64,000 nucleotides of DNA from Irpex lacteus. Lineage: Eukaryota; Basidiomycota; Agaricomycetes; Polyporales; Irpicaceae. The DNA lies in assembly GCA_001986395.2 (NCBI GenBank), contig MQVO02000010.1, positions 186,001 to 250,000 of the forward strand, given 5' to 3'. The notes below the pieces were generated by a model that saw only the letters and a program-made list of their open reading frames with translations, did no database searches and was not told the DNA's origin. The translations under genes were made by a program, and so were the position numbers. Positions 54,507-64,000 of the stretch are shown here, piece by piece; the first letter of the stretch is position 1; each line of letters starts with the position of its first letter.

Positions 54507-55638
54507 CTACGCTCCTCCTTTTCGCCTTTTCATCCATAACTTCGCCAACCCAAAATACACCGGCAAATCGTCCCACAACAACCGCGCATTCTCACTCAAA
54601 CCCTCCACAATCGCGGCAGAAATATCATTACACCCACTCGAAAAACACACAAACTCCTTCCCCAGCGCCCCATGCACCCTGTGCAAAAAACTCAACGGGT
54701 CCATGAGGACCGGCTCGTCCAACATCGCATCGACGATACAGTTCGCTACGGTAAGCCTACACGCAGACGTCGCGTACCCGCCTCCTAGACCCGACGCGAA
54801 CGTGCCGCACTCGCAGTACTCTCGCCCGTCCACTTCGAGCTTGCGAATCATCTCGGCCCACGCCTCGGCCAGCCGCTTCTGTCCATGCACGAGCGTGAGG
54901 AGGTCCGAGGCGTGCAGACACTCCCACGCAATAGTAGCCTTAGGACCCGTAGACGTATCTTGGGCGATCGCGAGCTCGTAGAACGCCGCAGGCAATATCT
55001 CCTCGCAGTCGAACTCCATGCCGAACCGCACTGCTAACGCAGGGTCGGGATAAGAGGGTGTCTCGCCGGGTAGCAAGACCAATTTATTTCGTTCGTTCTG
55101 GCGGCGCTCCCATTGTTCGAGGGTTTGAGGCCATTCGAGGGAGATGTGCTGGAGGATTATGGTGCGCAGGGTGGAGGCTTCGTATTTGACGGCTAGGCGC
55201 ATGATCCTCTGCACCTTGAGGGGTGTGTCGCGGCAGTTCTTCGATAGTGGTAAGGTTCTATGTACGATGAATTCGGTGAGTATCAGCCTGAGATTGGGTG
55301 CGCAGTGAGTATGACACCTACGCGGTGTTATACAACGCCCCGATAAACCCAGCCACATCCTCCGCGTCGTCGTATAGATGAACTCTCGGCACCCCGTCAT
55401 AGTACTGCTGCACCTCCGCGTTCGAGTCGACACTGCCACCTTCGGCACTTCCGATAGAGAACATGTCTTTGAAAATGGCCGAATGTCTCGCGAGGAAAAC
55501 CTTATCGACGCGATAGAACTCGGTGTATGTTTTCTCTTCGGAGGTTGCTGATATGGTTATGTCGCCGTCTGCGAAGTACAGCGACGGGTGTCGTCGTTCC
55601 TCTATCTTTACCTGGTTGTCTACCGTAATTTCTGTCAT
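54507..55638 (-). CDS. BTB/POZ-type domain protein, array copy 1
   Basis: Exons 55322-55638 and 54507-55257 give 355 residues. N-terminal BTB/POZ-like domain: RRHPSLYFADGDITISATS, EFYRVDKVFLARHSAIFKDM, YYDGVPRVHLYDDAEDVAGF. The C-terminal family region has IMRLAVKYEASTLRTIILQH, PDPALAVRFGMEFDCEEILP and the ending ARLLWDDLPVYFGLAKLWMK. An acidic loop (SAEGGSVDSNAEVQ) is longer than in copies 2 and 3. First of three same-strand copies, the most divergent one. Function unknown; BTB adaptor or dimerisation role inferred. Confidence 0.88.
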
Positions 55639-56175
55639 TAGTGAAAGCTACAAGAACAGGTAAGCATCCCATTGCATACTGTATCCGGATGCACTCACGG
55701 CAACGATATTTGAAGTTAGACGTTCGAAGTTGGATGTCGGGGAGCAAGCCTCGTAAAATTACGTGGTATCATGCCAACACCACGATGACGAATCTTTGGT
55801 ACTGTAGCGTTCCATCGGCAAAATCCTGGAATTGTTACCTGTCCAGGTGGTGGTATACCTGCACTACCTGGGACTACCTGCGCTACCTGGGACTACCTGC
55901 ATTACCTGGATGGGCGCCTATAACGATCTTGCTACTAGTACTTACCCTCCCGCAAGCTCAGACCAGGCCGTCTCACAGCTACAGCATTATTGTCCTTCTG
56001 ATGTCAATTTGCGTACCATCTCCGTACAAGCCTCGACCAGCTAATTAGATCGCTGTCTGACTCGGAGCGGTGCGTTCGTACGATACTTACTACACGACGA
56101 TCTGACCCAGCTTTTGGGCACAGAAGAGAGTGGTCATTCATAGTCACGAAAATATTGGTGAATGTACAATTATCT
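55639..56175. other. Spacer with 19-bp minisatellite
   Basis: Between BTB copies 1 and 2. It contains three tandem units CCTGCNCTACCTGGGACTA at 55858-55914; otherwise no gene recognised. Confidence 0.5.
55858..55914 (+). repeat. Three-unit 19-bp tandem repeat
   Basis: Units begin CCTGCACTACCTGGGACTA, CCTGCGCTACCTGGGACTA and CCTGCATTACCTGGATGGG. The last unit is degenerate. Confidence 0.85.
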
Positions 56176-57249
56176 CTATTCGAATCCGTCGTTCATATTT
56201 GACAGATTAAACATGAGGGGGAGCTCTCGCCAGAGAACTTCAGCCATGGACTTTGTCTCGTCTGGAATAACGAGACAGGGGATAGCAGGATTGCAGAAAT
56301 CTGTCCTACGCCGTGATGATAGCTGGTCACCGAACGAGCGGAGCACCACGAGAGGGTTTAAGATATTGCCTTGATCTAGTACCCGGGACAAACACGCCTG
56401 CACAATCTGAGAGCATTGCTCGCACGGACATCCCCACTTGATTGTTGTTATCTCCATAGACATGATAGCCAATGCTTTCTGGCCCGCAATAAGTCCTAGC
56501 AGGTCAGCAGCTCGCAAGCACTCCCAGCTGATGGGCGGGCCCCAAGTCCCGAGCTGCGGCCTAGGGCCACGCGCAGTAGCAAGATCGTAGAACGCTGCGG
56601 GGAGAATTTTTGGGCAGTTAAATTCCAGACCAAAGCGAACAGCGAGGGCAGGATCGGGGTAATTCTCTTCTTCCTTTTCGAATGCGGGGTCGGATACAAT
56701 CGTTCGTTTTCCTTCTCTCTCGTTGCACCGTCGCTCCCATTCTTCAAGTGTCTGCGGCCATTCAGATTCAACGTGCTTCAGAATTGTTCCACGTATCGTT
56801 TCAACCTCGTACTTGACGGCGAGCCGCATGATGCCTTGCACCTTTAATGGCGTGTCGGAGCAGGGTTCTCTAGACAGCGGCAAGGTTCTGTTGTGGTCCA
56901 CCATATAAGATAAGTACCGAGATCAAGCGTAAATATTTCTCGAAGTTGGGCTTCACCTCACGTCATATATTGCACTCAGGAGTCCAGCTACGTCCTCCGC
57001 ATCATCGGGAAGATGGACCTTGGGAACGCCATCGTACTGCTCCATATCCAGGTTGCTCTCTCCGACAACGAACATGTCCTTGAAGATTGTGGAGTGCCTC
57101 GCAAGGAAAACCCTATCCACTCTGTAAAACTCGATGTAGCTCTTGTCCTTGGAAACCGCAGAAACCACGATATCACCGTCCGCAAAGTATAACGAGGGGT
57201 GCCATCGCTCCTCGATCTGATTTGCATTATCTACCGCGATTTCTGCCAT
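56176..57249 (-). CDS. BTB/POZ-type domain protein, array copy 2
   Basis: Exons 56957-57249 and 56176-56887 give 334 residues. It starts MAEIAVDNANQIEERWHPSL, then YFADGDIVVSAVS, FYRVDRVFLARHSTIFKDM and YDGVPKVHLPDDAEDVAGLL. The second exon carries IMRLAVKYEVETIRGTILKH, EWPQTLEEWERRC and PDPALAVRFGLEFNCPKILP. A Cys cluster WGCPCEQCSQIVQAC recalls WGDVCEACSPIVQSC in copy 3 and might bind metal. Intron phase and place are identical to the other copies (donor GTGAAG). Close to copy 3 in sequence; role unknown. Confidence 0.9.
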
Positions 57250-57579
57250 CGCTGAACGCTAATAAAAGTATCGAGGCGTGGTTGGTAAGCCTTCAACTGA
57301 GTATAAGTTACATCTTTGAACGCTACGAGTGCACTCACTATGGTGCGGTTCTCAGTGCTGCCTGTTCGATGTTGGAAGTTGGAAGGCGAGCCTACAAAAC
57401 GCAATTGTGTCATGCGCGCTAACTTACAGGCGGTACTGCCAGTGGCACTCACCGATTATCCGCCTGCCATAACCACGAACACGACCATACCTAGCCCACA
57501 ACTGGTCTTCCTATTGTACGTATTGGTCGTTGTACATTAGTCGCCCGTATGTGTGCCATAGCTAAGTACGGAACTAATA
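57250..57579. other. Spacer between BTB copies 2 and 3
   Basis: 330 bp, promoter of copy 2 and 3' end of copy 3. No distinct element recognised. Confidence 0.5.
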
Positions 57580-58662
57580 CTAGTAGTCGTGGTAGTTGGG
57601 GTCAAAGTAATCGAAGTAGTCGGAGAGGCTATTCCAGATAGCTTGAGCCTTCTCTTCAATCGCACTCTCCACCTTCCCACCAAACCGGCAGTGTTTGCAA
57701 AAGTCTCTGCATCGCCCCGTCACCCTCTCATGAAAACAACGAAGAAGCAAAAGTGTGTCATAGAAGTCATTCTCCTGCCTATCCCGTAGTACCGCAAGTG
57801 CGCAGCTCTGCACAATCGGTGAGCAAGCCTCACACACATCCCCCCATTTGGTAGTCGCTATACGCATAGACTCGCCCCCTAGCATCCGTTGGACGGCAAC
57901 GACTCTGCGCATGTCAGTAGCATGTAAACACTCCCAACTAATACTAAATGGAGTTGGGTGGTCTGACGCTTCTGGGTGGTAGGCAGAGACGAGCTCGTAT
58001 AACGCCGCGGGAAAGATATTGGGACAGTTGAACTCCAGAGCGAAGCGGACAGCCAAGGCAGGGTCGGGGAAATAGACCTCCATTTCTTCTTCGGGTGTAT
58101 CGGAGGACAGAAGTGCGTGGTTACGGACTCTGTTAGCGTACCGCCGCTCCCATTCATCAAGTGTCTGTGGCCACTGAGATTCGATGCGCTTCAATATCGT
58201 CTTGCGTATCGCCTCCACCTCATACTTGACTGCGAGCCGCATAACGCCCTGGACCAGCCATGCATCTTTAGAGCAGGGAAAGTCCGAAAAAGGCAAAGTC
58301 CTATTGTAAGTCAAAGAAGGTACGTGAGCTTGGATAATGCGTAGAAATCAGAGGATAGAACTTCACGTGAGATCATATATGGCACTGAGAAACTCAGCAA
58401 CGTCCTCTGCACGATCGGGAAGGTGAACCTTGGGCACACCATCGTATCGCTCCATTTGTGGGTCGCTGTCTCCAACAACAAACATATCCCGGAAAATGAC
58501 AGAATGTCTCGCAAGGAAGATCTTATCAACCCTGAAGAAACGCATCTCGTTCTTGTACTCGGCCGTTGCGGACACAACAATGTCACCGTCTTCGAAGTAC
58601 GGAGAGTGACGCTGCCCCTCAACTTGGTTCGAAGAGTCGTTGGATACCGGTAGTTGAGCCAT
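57580..58662 (-). CDS. BTB/POZ-type domain protein, array copy 3
   Basis: Exons 58367-58662 and 57580-58300 give 338 residues. It starts MAQLPVSNDSSNQVEGQRHS; the BTB part has FEDGDIVVSATAEYK, FFRVDKIFLARHSVIFRDM and YDGVPKVHLPDRAEDVAEFL. The second exon has VMRLAVKYEVEAIRKTILKR, QWPQTLDEWERRYANR and PDPALAVRFALEFNCPNIFP. The Cys pair in WGDVCEACSPIVQSC is followed by another Cys-rich patch (RCRDFCKHCRFGG). It ends in an aromatic tail (DYFDYFDPNYHDY). Nearest relative is copy 2. Function unknown. Confidence 0.9.
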
Positions 58663-59084
58663 TCTAGTCGCCCCTATGCCTGCATGCATATGATCAGTGA
58701 AGCCAAAGACAATGAGCAGGATCGGTGCAACTTGCCTTGTATGGTAGTCGACTGTGCTGGTCAACGTCGTGGAGGCTCGAGTGAGCAGACAGAGTAGCAC
58801 ACGAGGCTTTCAGCGGCTGAAAAACGAGTTCGTCAAGAAGTCACGCTCGTTACGTACCTTTGACGATCCAAGGCTGCAAATGACACGGCGAAGAAAACTC
58901 AATGACTACGTAATAGTACTAGACTGTGGATGCTGTGGGTATGGTATAGATACATTGAGTCAGAAACGAGTGATTATGGCAGCCGCAGATCAAAACCATG
59001 GCGAGTGAACCCAAAAACGCTGCATAGAAACTGTGCAAAGACGACGACGACGACGACCAACTCAATAAATATTTCCGAGTCCAA
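58663..59084. other. Intergenic
   Basis: About 420 bp upstream of BTB copy 3 and downstream of the membrane protein gene. It contains repeated GACGAC triplets (about 59,041-59,056); nothing else recognised. Confidence 0.45.
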
Positions 59085-62000
59085 TTAATGGCACAAACGG
59101 ACAGCCCATCCGATCCACCACAGTATAACACCAATCTGCGCGAGAAGAATGCAGAACTCGACGATGACGGAGATCCACTGGATGAACAGGCCAACGGTGA
59201 AGAAGGGGATGACAAGCCATCGGAAACCAGGGTTGGTGATCCATGGCAAGTTGTAATTCGCCGTGGATGAGAGCGCTGCACTGGTCTGTAGCACCAACAC
59301 ACCTGCACTGATGAAGAAGAATAGGAGTAGACCGATCCAATGGCGGAAAGAGCGTCGAGGTAGGTGTTTGATAGGATATCGCTGCTTCTCTCCCGTGAAT
59401 TCGTTTCGATACCACGGTATGATAAGAAAGTCCTGAACGTCGTCACCTATCACCTTTCCGTAGTTTCTCCACACAGGCGTGACAGTATCGAGAAGCAACG
59501 TGAGAGCGTCCAGACCGATGTCCCAAATTTGTTGGTACTTGTTCCGATAGTTCTCTTCCAAGGCCACAATTTGTGAGATCTGAGTTATTGCGTTAGTTAT
59601 CGATCTTTCTGTAACGCACTTGGTAGACTTACCTGAGGGTATATCAAAGACGTGTGAGCCATAACCTCATTATACTCCCGCTTCACAGCTGTATGACTCT
59701 CCTTGACTTCAACGAGAGCCTCAGCCACTTCCTCCGCATCACCGGCCAGCCGCATCCGATGCCCATGAAGCTGCTGCAGCGAATCCGCCAACGTCGCCAA
59801 AATCTCCCGGAATGCACTGTTCTCACCCCCAGAATCGTCGTTCTCGGTACTAGTAAGCATCGAAGCGAAGTCCCGGAGAGTCTTCCGTTGCAAGCGAATA
59901 CGCTCGTGGATATCCTCTACAGCCCTCCAACTCTTGTACCGCCTTGTGGGACCAATTACTGAGGCTGGATCGTGACTGAGAGCGTCTAAGACCTCTACAG
60001 GAACAGCGGTGTATGATTTACCCAAGAGGTCTGATAGACGAGACTGTACGTTCTCGTACTCTCGAATCTGAGCGCCTACTCGTTGGAGTAACTGCCTCGT
60101 CCTCTTGTTCTGGTCCATGGTCTCCTCAAGTAACCTGCCAGACCGTTCAATCTCGCCATAGAGCAAAAAAATGCAAGTCACTTACTGAAGCTTATGTTGG
60201 TACTCACGACGCTCTTGCTCCTCTGAAGCCTGCAGCTGCTGCTTCTCCTGCTCACGGACAAGTAGCTGGTCCAACGAAGGGAGGGACTGCCTCCTCCCGC
60301 GGAGCCGCTTAATTGGTCGCGGCTTAGCAGCAGGCGGCGAAGGCGTTGGTAACACCTCCTCAGATTCCTTGCCTGTAATCGTACGTTCCCCGAAATGCAT
60401 GGAACCTGCTGGATCCCTGGCAGTCTGCGCACCGTCTGCATCGGAAAACCCGTCCTTGCTTCGTGCATCACCGTCCGAAGCTATACCATCAACGACAACA
60501 GAATGCTGAAGACTAAGTGGCCGTGCTCTCTTCTTTCCGCGCTTGCCGGGGGACGCGGCCTCTTCGCCATGGCTCTGCTCTGAGATGGAGTTCCGAGCGG
60601 ACGATAAAGCTTCTTCACTCCTGTCGTGAGGTTTACGCCGCATCCGACTGGCAAAGTCCCGCAGCGGTGTACGACCGCTGGACGGGGACATGCCGTAGCT
60701 GCCTAGAGACGCATTACGCAGAGAGCTTCCGGGTGAATCGACGGTATACGCCAAGGACTGTTTGCGACCGTGCATAAAGTCATAGCTGCTTCTGCGCGAG
60801 TCGCCGCCAGCTGAGGAACGTCCAGAGTCGACCTGTGGTTCAAACGAAACAATATCCTCGGACAGTTCTTGTCTCTTCCTCGACAGAGATGGTTCTAATG
60901 ACTGAGACACGGCCCAAGACCAAGAGCTTCTGGAACCAGAAACCTGAGGCGAAGTTTTCGGAGGTGACGATGTAGAGTTGCCCTGGGAAGAGGTTGCAGG
61001 AGTTGCCCCGTCCGGGATCTCACGGTCCTCAGGTATAGGCTGGAGAGGTGGATACAGCGCTTTGGCATACTCTTCAATGATCAGCGCAGACAAATGCCAT
61101 GGCAAACGCGCAGACCCAGGCGTTGCACGTTTATCCAATAGATGCTTAAGCCAGGTCAACGGCTGCGCGTTGTCAAGGGCTGTACGCACAAGTGGGTCTT
61201 GTTGGTTATACCAGCGGACGGCGGAGAGTAGGTTGGTGGCGGGACGACTGGAGTCTAGTAGAACGGAATAGCGACGTTGTAGCTGTTCTCCTGTGATGGC
61301 AGCCTTGCGAAGAGTGTGGGGCTTCACACGAGCTTTGATCTGTGCAAGTTTCTCTGTGCAATATGTTCAGCATGCATGTCTGCATGTGATTGTGGACACA
61401 CATGGACGCACCTGAATACAAAGATTCCTGGTTCTCCACTACCGCCTTGGACGCAGAGCTCCTCTCTTTCGTTCTCTTCTTCGCTAGCAGAGGCCACCGC
61501 CTGTCACGCTCGTCGTCCGAACTAGAGGCTGTCCAATCAAGAGTTGCGCCATTGTCGCTAGAAGATGGTACAGGGTGAATGGGTGCGGCACCAATAGAGG
61601 GACTGAAGTCGACTTCAGACTCTACACTACTACTCCTCACTTGTGTTGATGGTTGCACCGGAGGGAGTGGTTCCGGGAGTCTTGCACGGGCGGGGGAGGG
61701 ATGTGAAGAGAAGGAGGACAGTGAACCCTGGTCCGAGGTGACAGGAGGTTCGGCGGGCTGTTTGATGCTTTGCAATGCTCGAAGACGGGCTTCTCGCCGT
61801 GCCTTGAGATGAATAGCACGCTGAACGTCTTCCAATATTCGAGGGTCTACGAGCACAACACCTTCAGCATTCGACTCAGACACCTAATCACCATACCCCA
61901 CCTTCGTGTGCTACAATTCGTGTCAGACATAAAATTGCGTGAATTCAGGGTGGGACATACATAGGTCGTACTCATCGGAGAGGGGAGTGGAAGAGTAATC

Positions 62001-62399
62001 GGCGTGCCCGTCCATATTGCTTAGCGGGGTAATGGTGGCCCTCTGCTTTCCTGTCCCTCTCCTCGTCAACGACGCAACCCTCTTATGTGGCTCAATCTCC
62101 ATATCATGTATTTGTCTCAATCGAGACGGACCTGGAGGCAGCACATCGTCGCCTCCTGGCATGGACCTCACTCTCCTTCTACTGCTGTTGCTTTCCAACG
62201 ACGAAATGCGCCCACCACTCGAGGGCCGCCGAGAAGAAGGAGGATGTCCAAGCCCAAGCGAATTCATGTTGACCGTTCGATCTGGGCGAGTGCTGCGATG
62301 CTGCTGAGAGCCGTCTTGGTCTGGAAAGCCATAGTCGGATCGTGACGGCGCTGAGCCATTGCTAGCAGACTGCAAGCCAGAGGGCCCGGCCTCTGCCAT
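59085..62399 (-). CDS. Large fungal membrane protein with disordered N-terminus, coiled coil and C-terminal TM segments
   Basis: Start MAEAGPSGLQSASNGSAPSR at 62399; at least five exons follow. The first 600 or so residues are Ser/Arg/Pro rich, with a basic coiled segment (DVQRAIHLKARREARLRALQ), an ordered block (AAITGEQLQRRYSVLLDSSR, TALDNAQPLTWLKHLLDKRA) and a basic stretch (KPRPIKRLRGRRQSLPSLDQ). A predicted coiled coil follows (LLEETMDQNKRTRQLLQRVG through VEVKESHTAVKREYNEVM). The end is membrane bound: TLLLDTVTPVWRNYGKVIGD, then HWIGLLLFFFISAGVLVLQT, WLVIPFFTVGLFIQWISVIV and ILLAQIGVILWWIGWAV. I recognise this as a conserved fungal arrangement but know no assigned function. Confidence 0.78.
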
Positions 62400-62687
62400 C
62401 GGCTTGCTCGCCGCACGCGACGTTGTTGAAGACGGCGACGACGATGTCGAGAGGGTTAAAGTCAGAGTTTACGCCGGTCAGAGTCAAGTCGCCGCTGTGC
62501 TACCCGACGCTTGTGGCTTCCACTTCCACGGCCCGTGCTATTATTACAAGCGCCAAATATAGATGTGCTATTATCGCGTGGTCTACTGTTACATACAACA
62601 AAATCCCTAAATGAACAACAAAATCTAGTAAAGCGTAAAGGAGGGCATAAGCAGTCATTGTCAGTCGTAACATATGATACAGATGTA

Positions 62688-63657
62688 TTACAGAGCGAGA
62701 AGATAAATACTCGGCGCACAGCCGTCCGACTTGCGCGCCGCACGGAGACACGACCACGAGGACATCTTCCTGCACGCAGCGGCCGACGCAGGGCCACCAC
62801 CGCCCTTCTGATTCTCCTTGTCGCACCTTGCATCTTTCCGAACGATGGCAGACAACGACTCGGATCGTCTCCTTTTCTCGAATGGATCGAAGCGTGGGAG
62901 GGGAGCGAGATGTTTGGTCAAAAGATCCGCGGTGACTGAGGAACTGATGGGTACGGCTGGCTTGCCCGTCTTCGACGAAGAACGTGTCAGGCTCTCGGCC
63001 AAACGAGAAGACTTTGAACGGGAAGGACGAGCAATCTGCGACTTGATGCTCGAGTGGTGGGAGCGTGGGTTGGACGGCCCGAGGCGCGGTGTACCTAAAG
63101 GTGACGAGCTCGGGAACGGTTGCAGACCTGCTGCATCGCGATGAGTGTCAACCTTTACAGCATTCGAACGGCAACTTACATTTGTCCAATGACACCTTCT
63201 CCTTTATGTCCCGCTCGCTGGCAGTTCTGCGCGTTGTCGGCAGATAGGGCAATGACACGATGGATTCGCTCATCTCGTCGCCGTCGAGCGATGAGGTCGA
63301 CGAATATGGGGATGCGGCTGCGCTTGATGCGGCCTTGCGCGCTCTGGCACGCATCTGCGCCCGTAGTACCTTGGAGACGTCTCCTAAGAGGTTGCCTGCG
63401 ATAAATATATAAACAACCATACGCGCGACGACACAAGCTTCTATACCTTTGTCGTATCCTCGCGAGCTGTTGACTGGTCGTGGCTCAGGAGTCGACGAGA
63501 CTGACGACGAGACACGCGAGCGTGTTGTTGAATGGTTCGTAATGGGCATTGCCGCCTTGGCGTCAGTGACGGCTGAGCGAGCACGCGTTCGCGTAGCTGG
63601 AGGTGGGCTGCGAGTCCGGCTAGTAGACGAGTGAGAGAGAAAGCTAGAGGCCAACAT
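62688..63657 (-). CDS. Small Ser/Arg-rich protein of unknown function
   Basis: Three exons; the last begins near 63,130 and ends at the TAA at 62688-62690. It starts MLASSFLSHSSTSRTRSPPP. The N-terminus is Ser/Thr/Arg rich. A helical block spans one intron (NLLGDVSKVLRAQMRARARK), then SPYSSTSSLDGDEMSESIV and TASERDIKEKVSLDKC. After another intron comes a basic Ser-rich tail (PRLGPSNPRSHHSSIKSQIA, RPSRSKSSRLAESLTRSSS) ending KSDGCAPSIYLLAL. No named domain. Disorder and basic charge fit a nuclear or cytoskeleton-associated protein, but this is composition only. Exon borders near 63,170 and 63,440 rest on GTAAGT and GTATAG donors. Confidence 0.6.
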
Positions 63658-64000
63658 GGAGGAGGACGGTGGTGGTAGTTGGTAGCTGTGTGAGTCGTAA
63701 ACCGAAGAGAGCGCAGTTCCTCACAGGTATGTGTAGTAATAGTCAGAGAGTGACATGAGGCGCCGACAACGAACTTGAACTGTGATCAGATGTGGCCTTA
63801 CGGTTGTGATCCACGTCGCGGCCGAGTCCAGACTGTGTCGTGAGGGCTGAGAGATGTGGTCATCCTTCAGTAACCCGTGCTCCGTGTTAATTGAATGTGC
63901 CGTGTGATGCCTACACGAGGCAAGAAAGGGTGATAATGGGGACAATGAGGTCGGTTTCGTGCTCCTGCTTCTATTATTGACGCTGTTTCGTTGAACAGAG
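63658..64000. other. Right-edge intergenic region
   Basis: Upstream DNA of the Ser-rich gene. No gene or repeat recognised before the window ends. Confidence 0.45.

Overview
The window is nuclear DNA of a filamentous basidiomycete, most likely an Agaricomycete. The evidence is small multi-exon genes with 45-75 bp GT-AG introns, fungus-specific proteins (Pom152, GfMEP-like M35 peptidases, expanded BTB and MYND-finger families) and a Ngaro-type tyrosine-recombinase retrotransposon. Nothing suggests a prokaryote, organelle or virus. All models below were spliced by eye. Exon borders given as numbers were checked against the bases; borders described only in words are approximate. Layout from left to right: 1-661 (-) is the 5' half of the meiotic recombinase gene DMC1, split into very small exons. 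1475-4238 holds two convergent secreted M35 peptidase genes, one of which has lost its catalytic motif. 5711-7434 looks like a non-autonomous Mutator-like element. 7725-9619 is an unknown protein gene. 10088-14467 is a tandem pair of MYND-finger genes. 14786-23766 carries housekeeping genes: DRN1/CWF19L1 (-), RFC4 (+, sharing a 156-bp promoter with DRN1), CFD1 (+) and a protein with an RRM-like C-terminus (+). 25155-31179 is a lineage-specific family: two long genes (C and D), one frameshifted copy (E), and a string of duplicated 3'-terminal exons between them. 31735-39162 carries a HIT hydrolase, a BTB protein, a TBC-domain protein whose two catalytic fingers are both substituted, and gamma-tubulin complex component 4. 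39329-44746 is a Ngaro-like retrotransposon with split direct repeats, inserted about 170 bp upstream of the inorganic pyrophosphatase gene (44916-46172). 46569-53365 carries POM152, histone H4 and a tail-anchored thioredoxin. 54507-58662 is a tandem array of three BTB genes. 59085-63657 holds a large multi-pass membrane protein gene and a small Ser-rich protein gene. The conserved genes serve DNA replication and recombination (RFC4, DMC1), RNA lariat metabolism and splicing (DRN1), Fe-S protein assembly (CFD1), microtubule nucleation (GCP4), nuclear pore structure (POM152) and core metabolism (PPase). They are interspersed with fast-evolving accessory blocks (M35 pair, MYND pair, C/D/E family, BTB array) and transposons. 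The least described material is the C/D/E family with its terminal-exon array, and the intact-looking but frameshifted Ngaro element with an unusual 24-bp flanking duplication.
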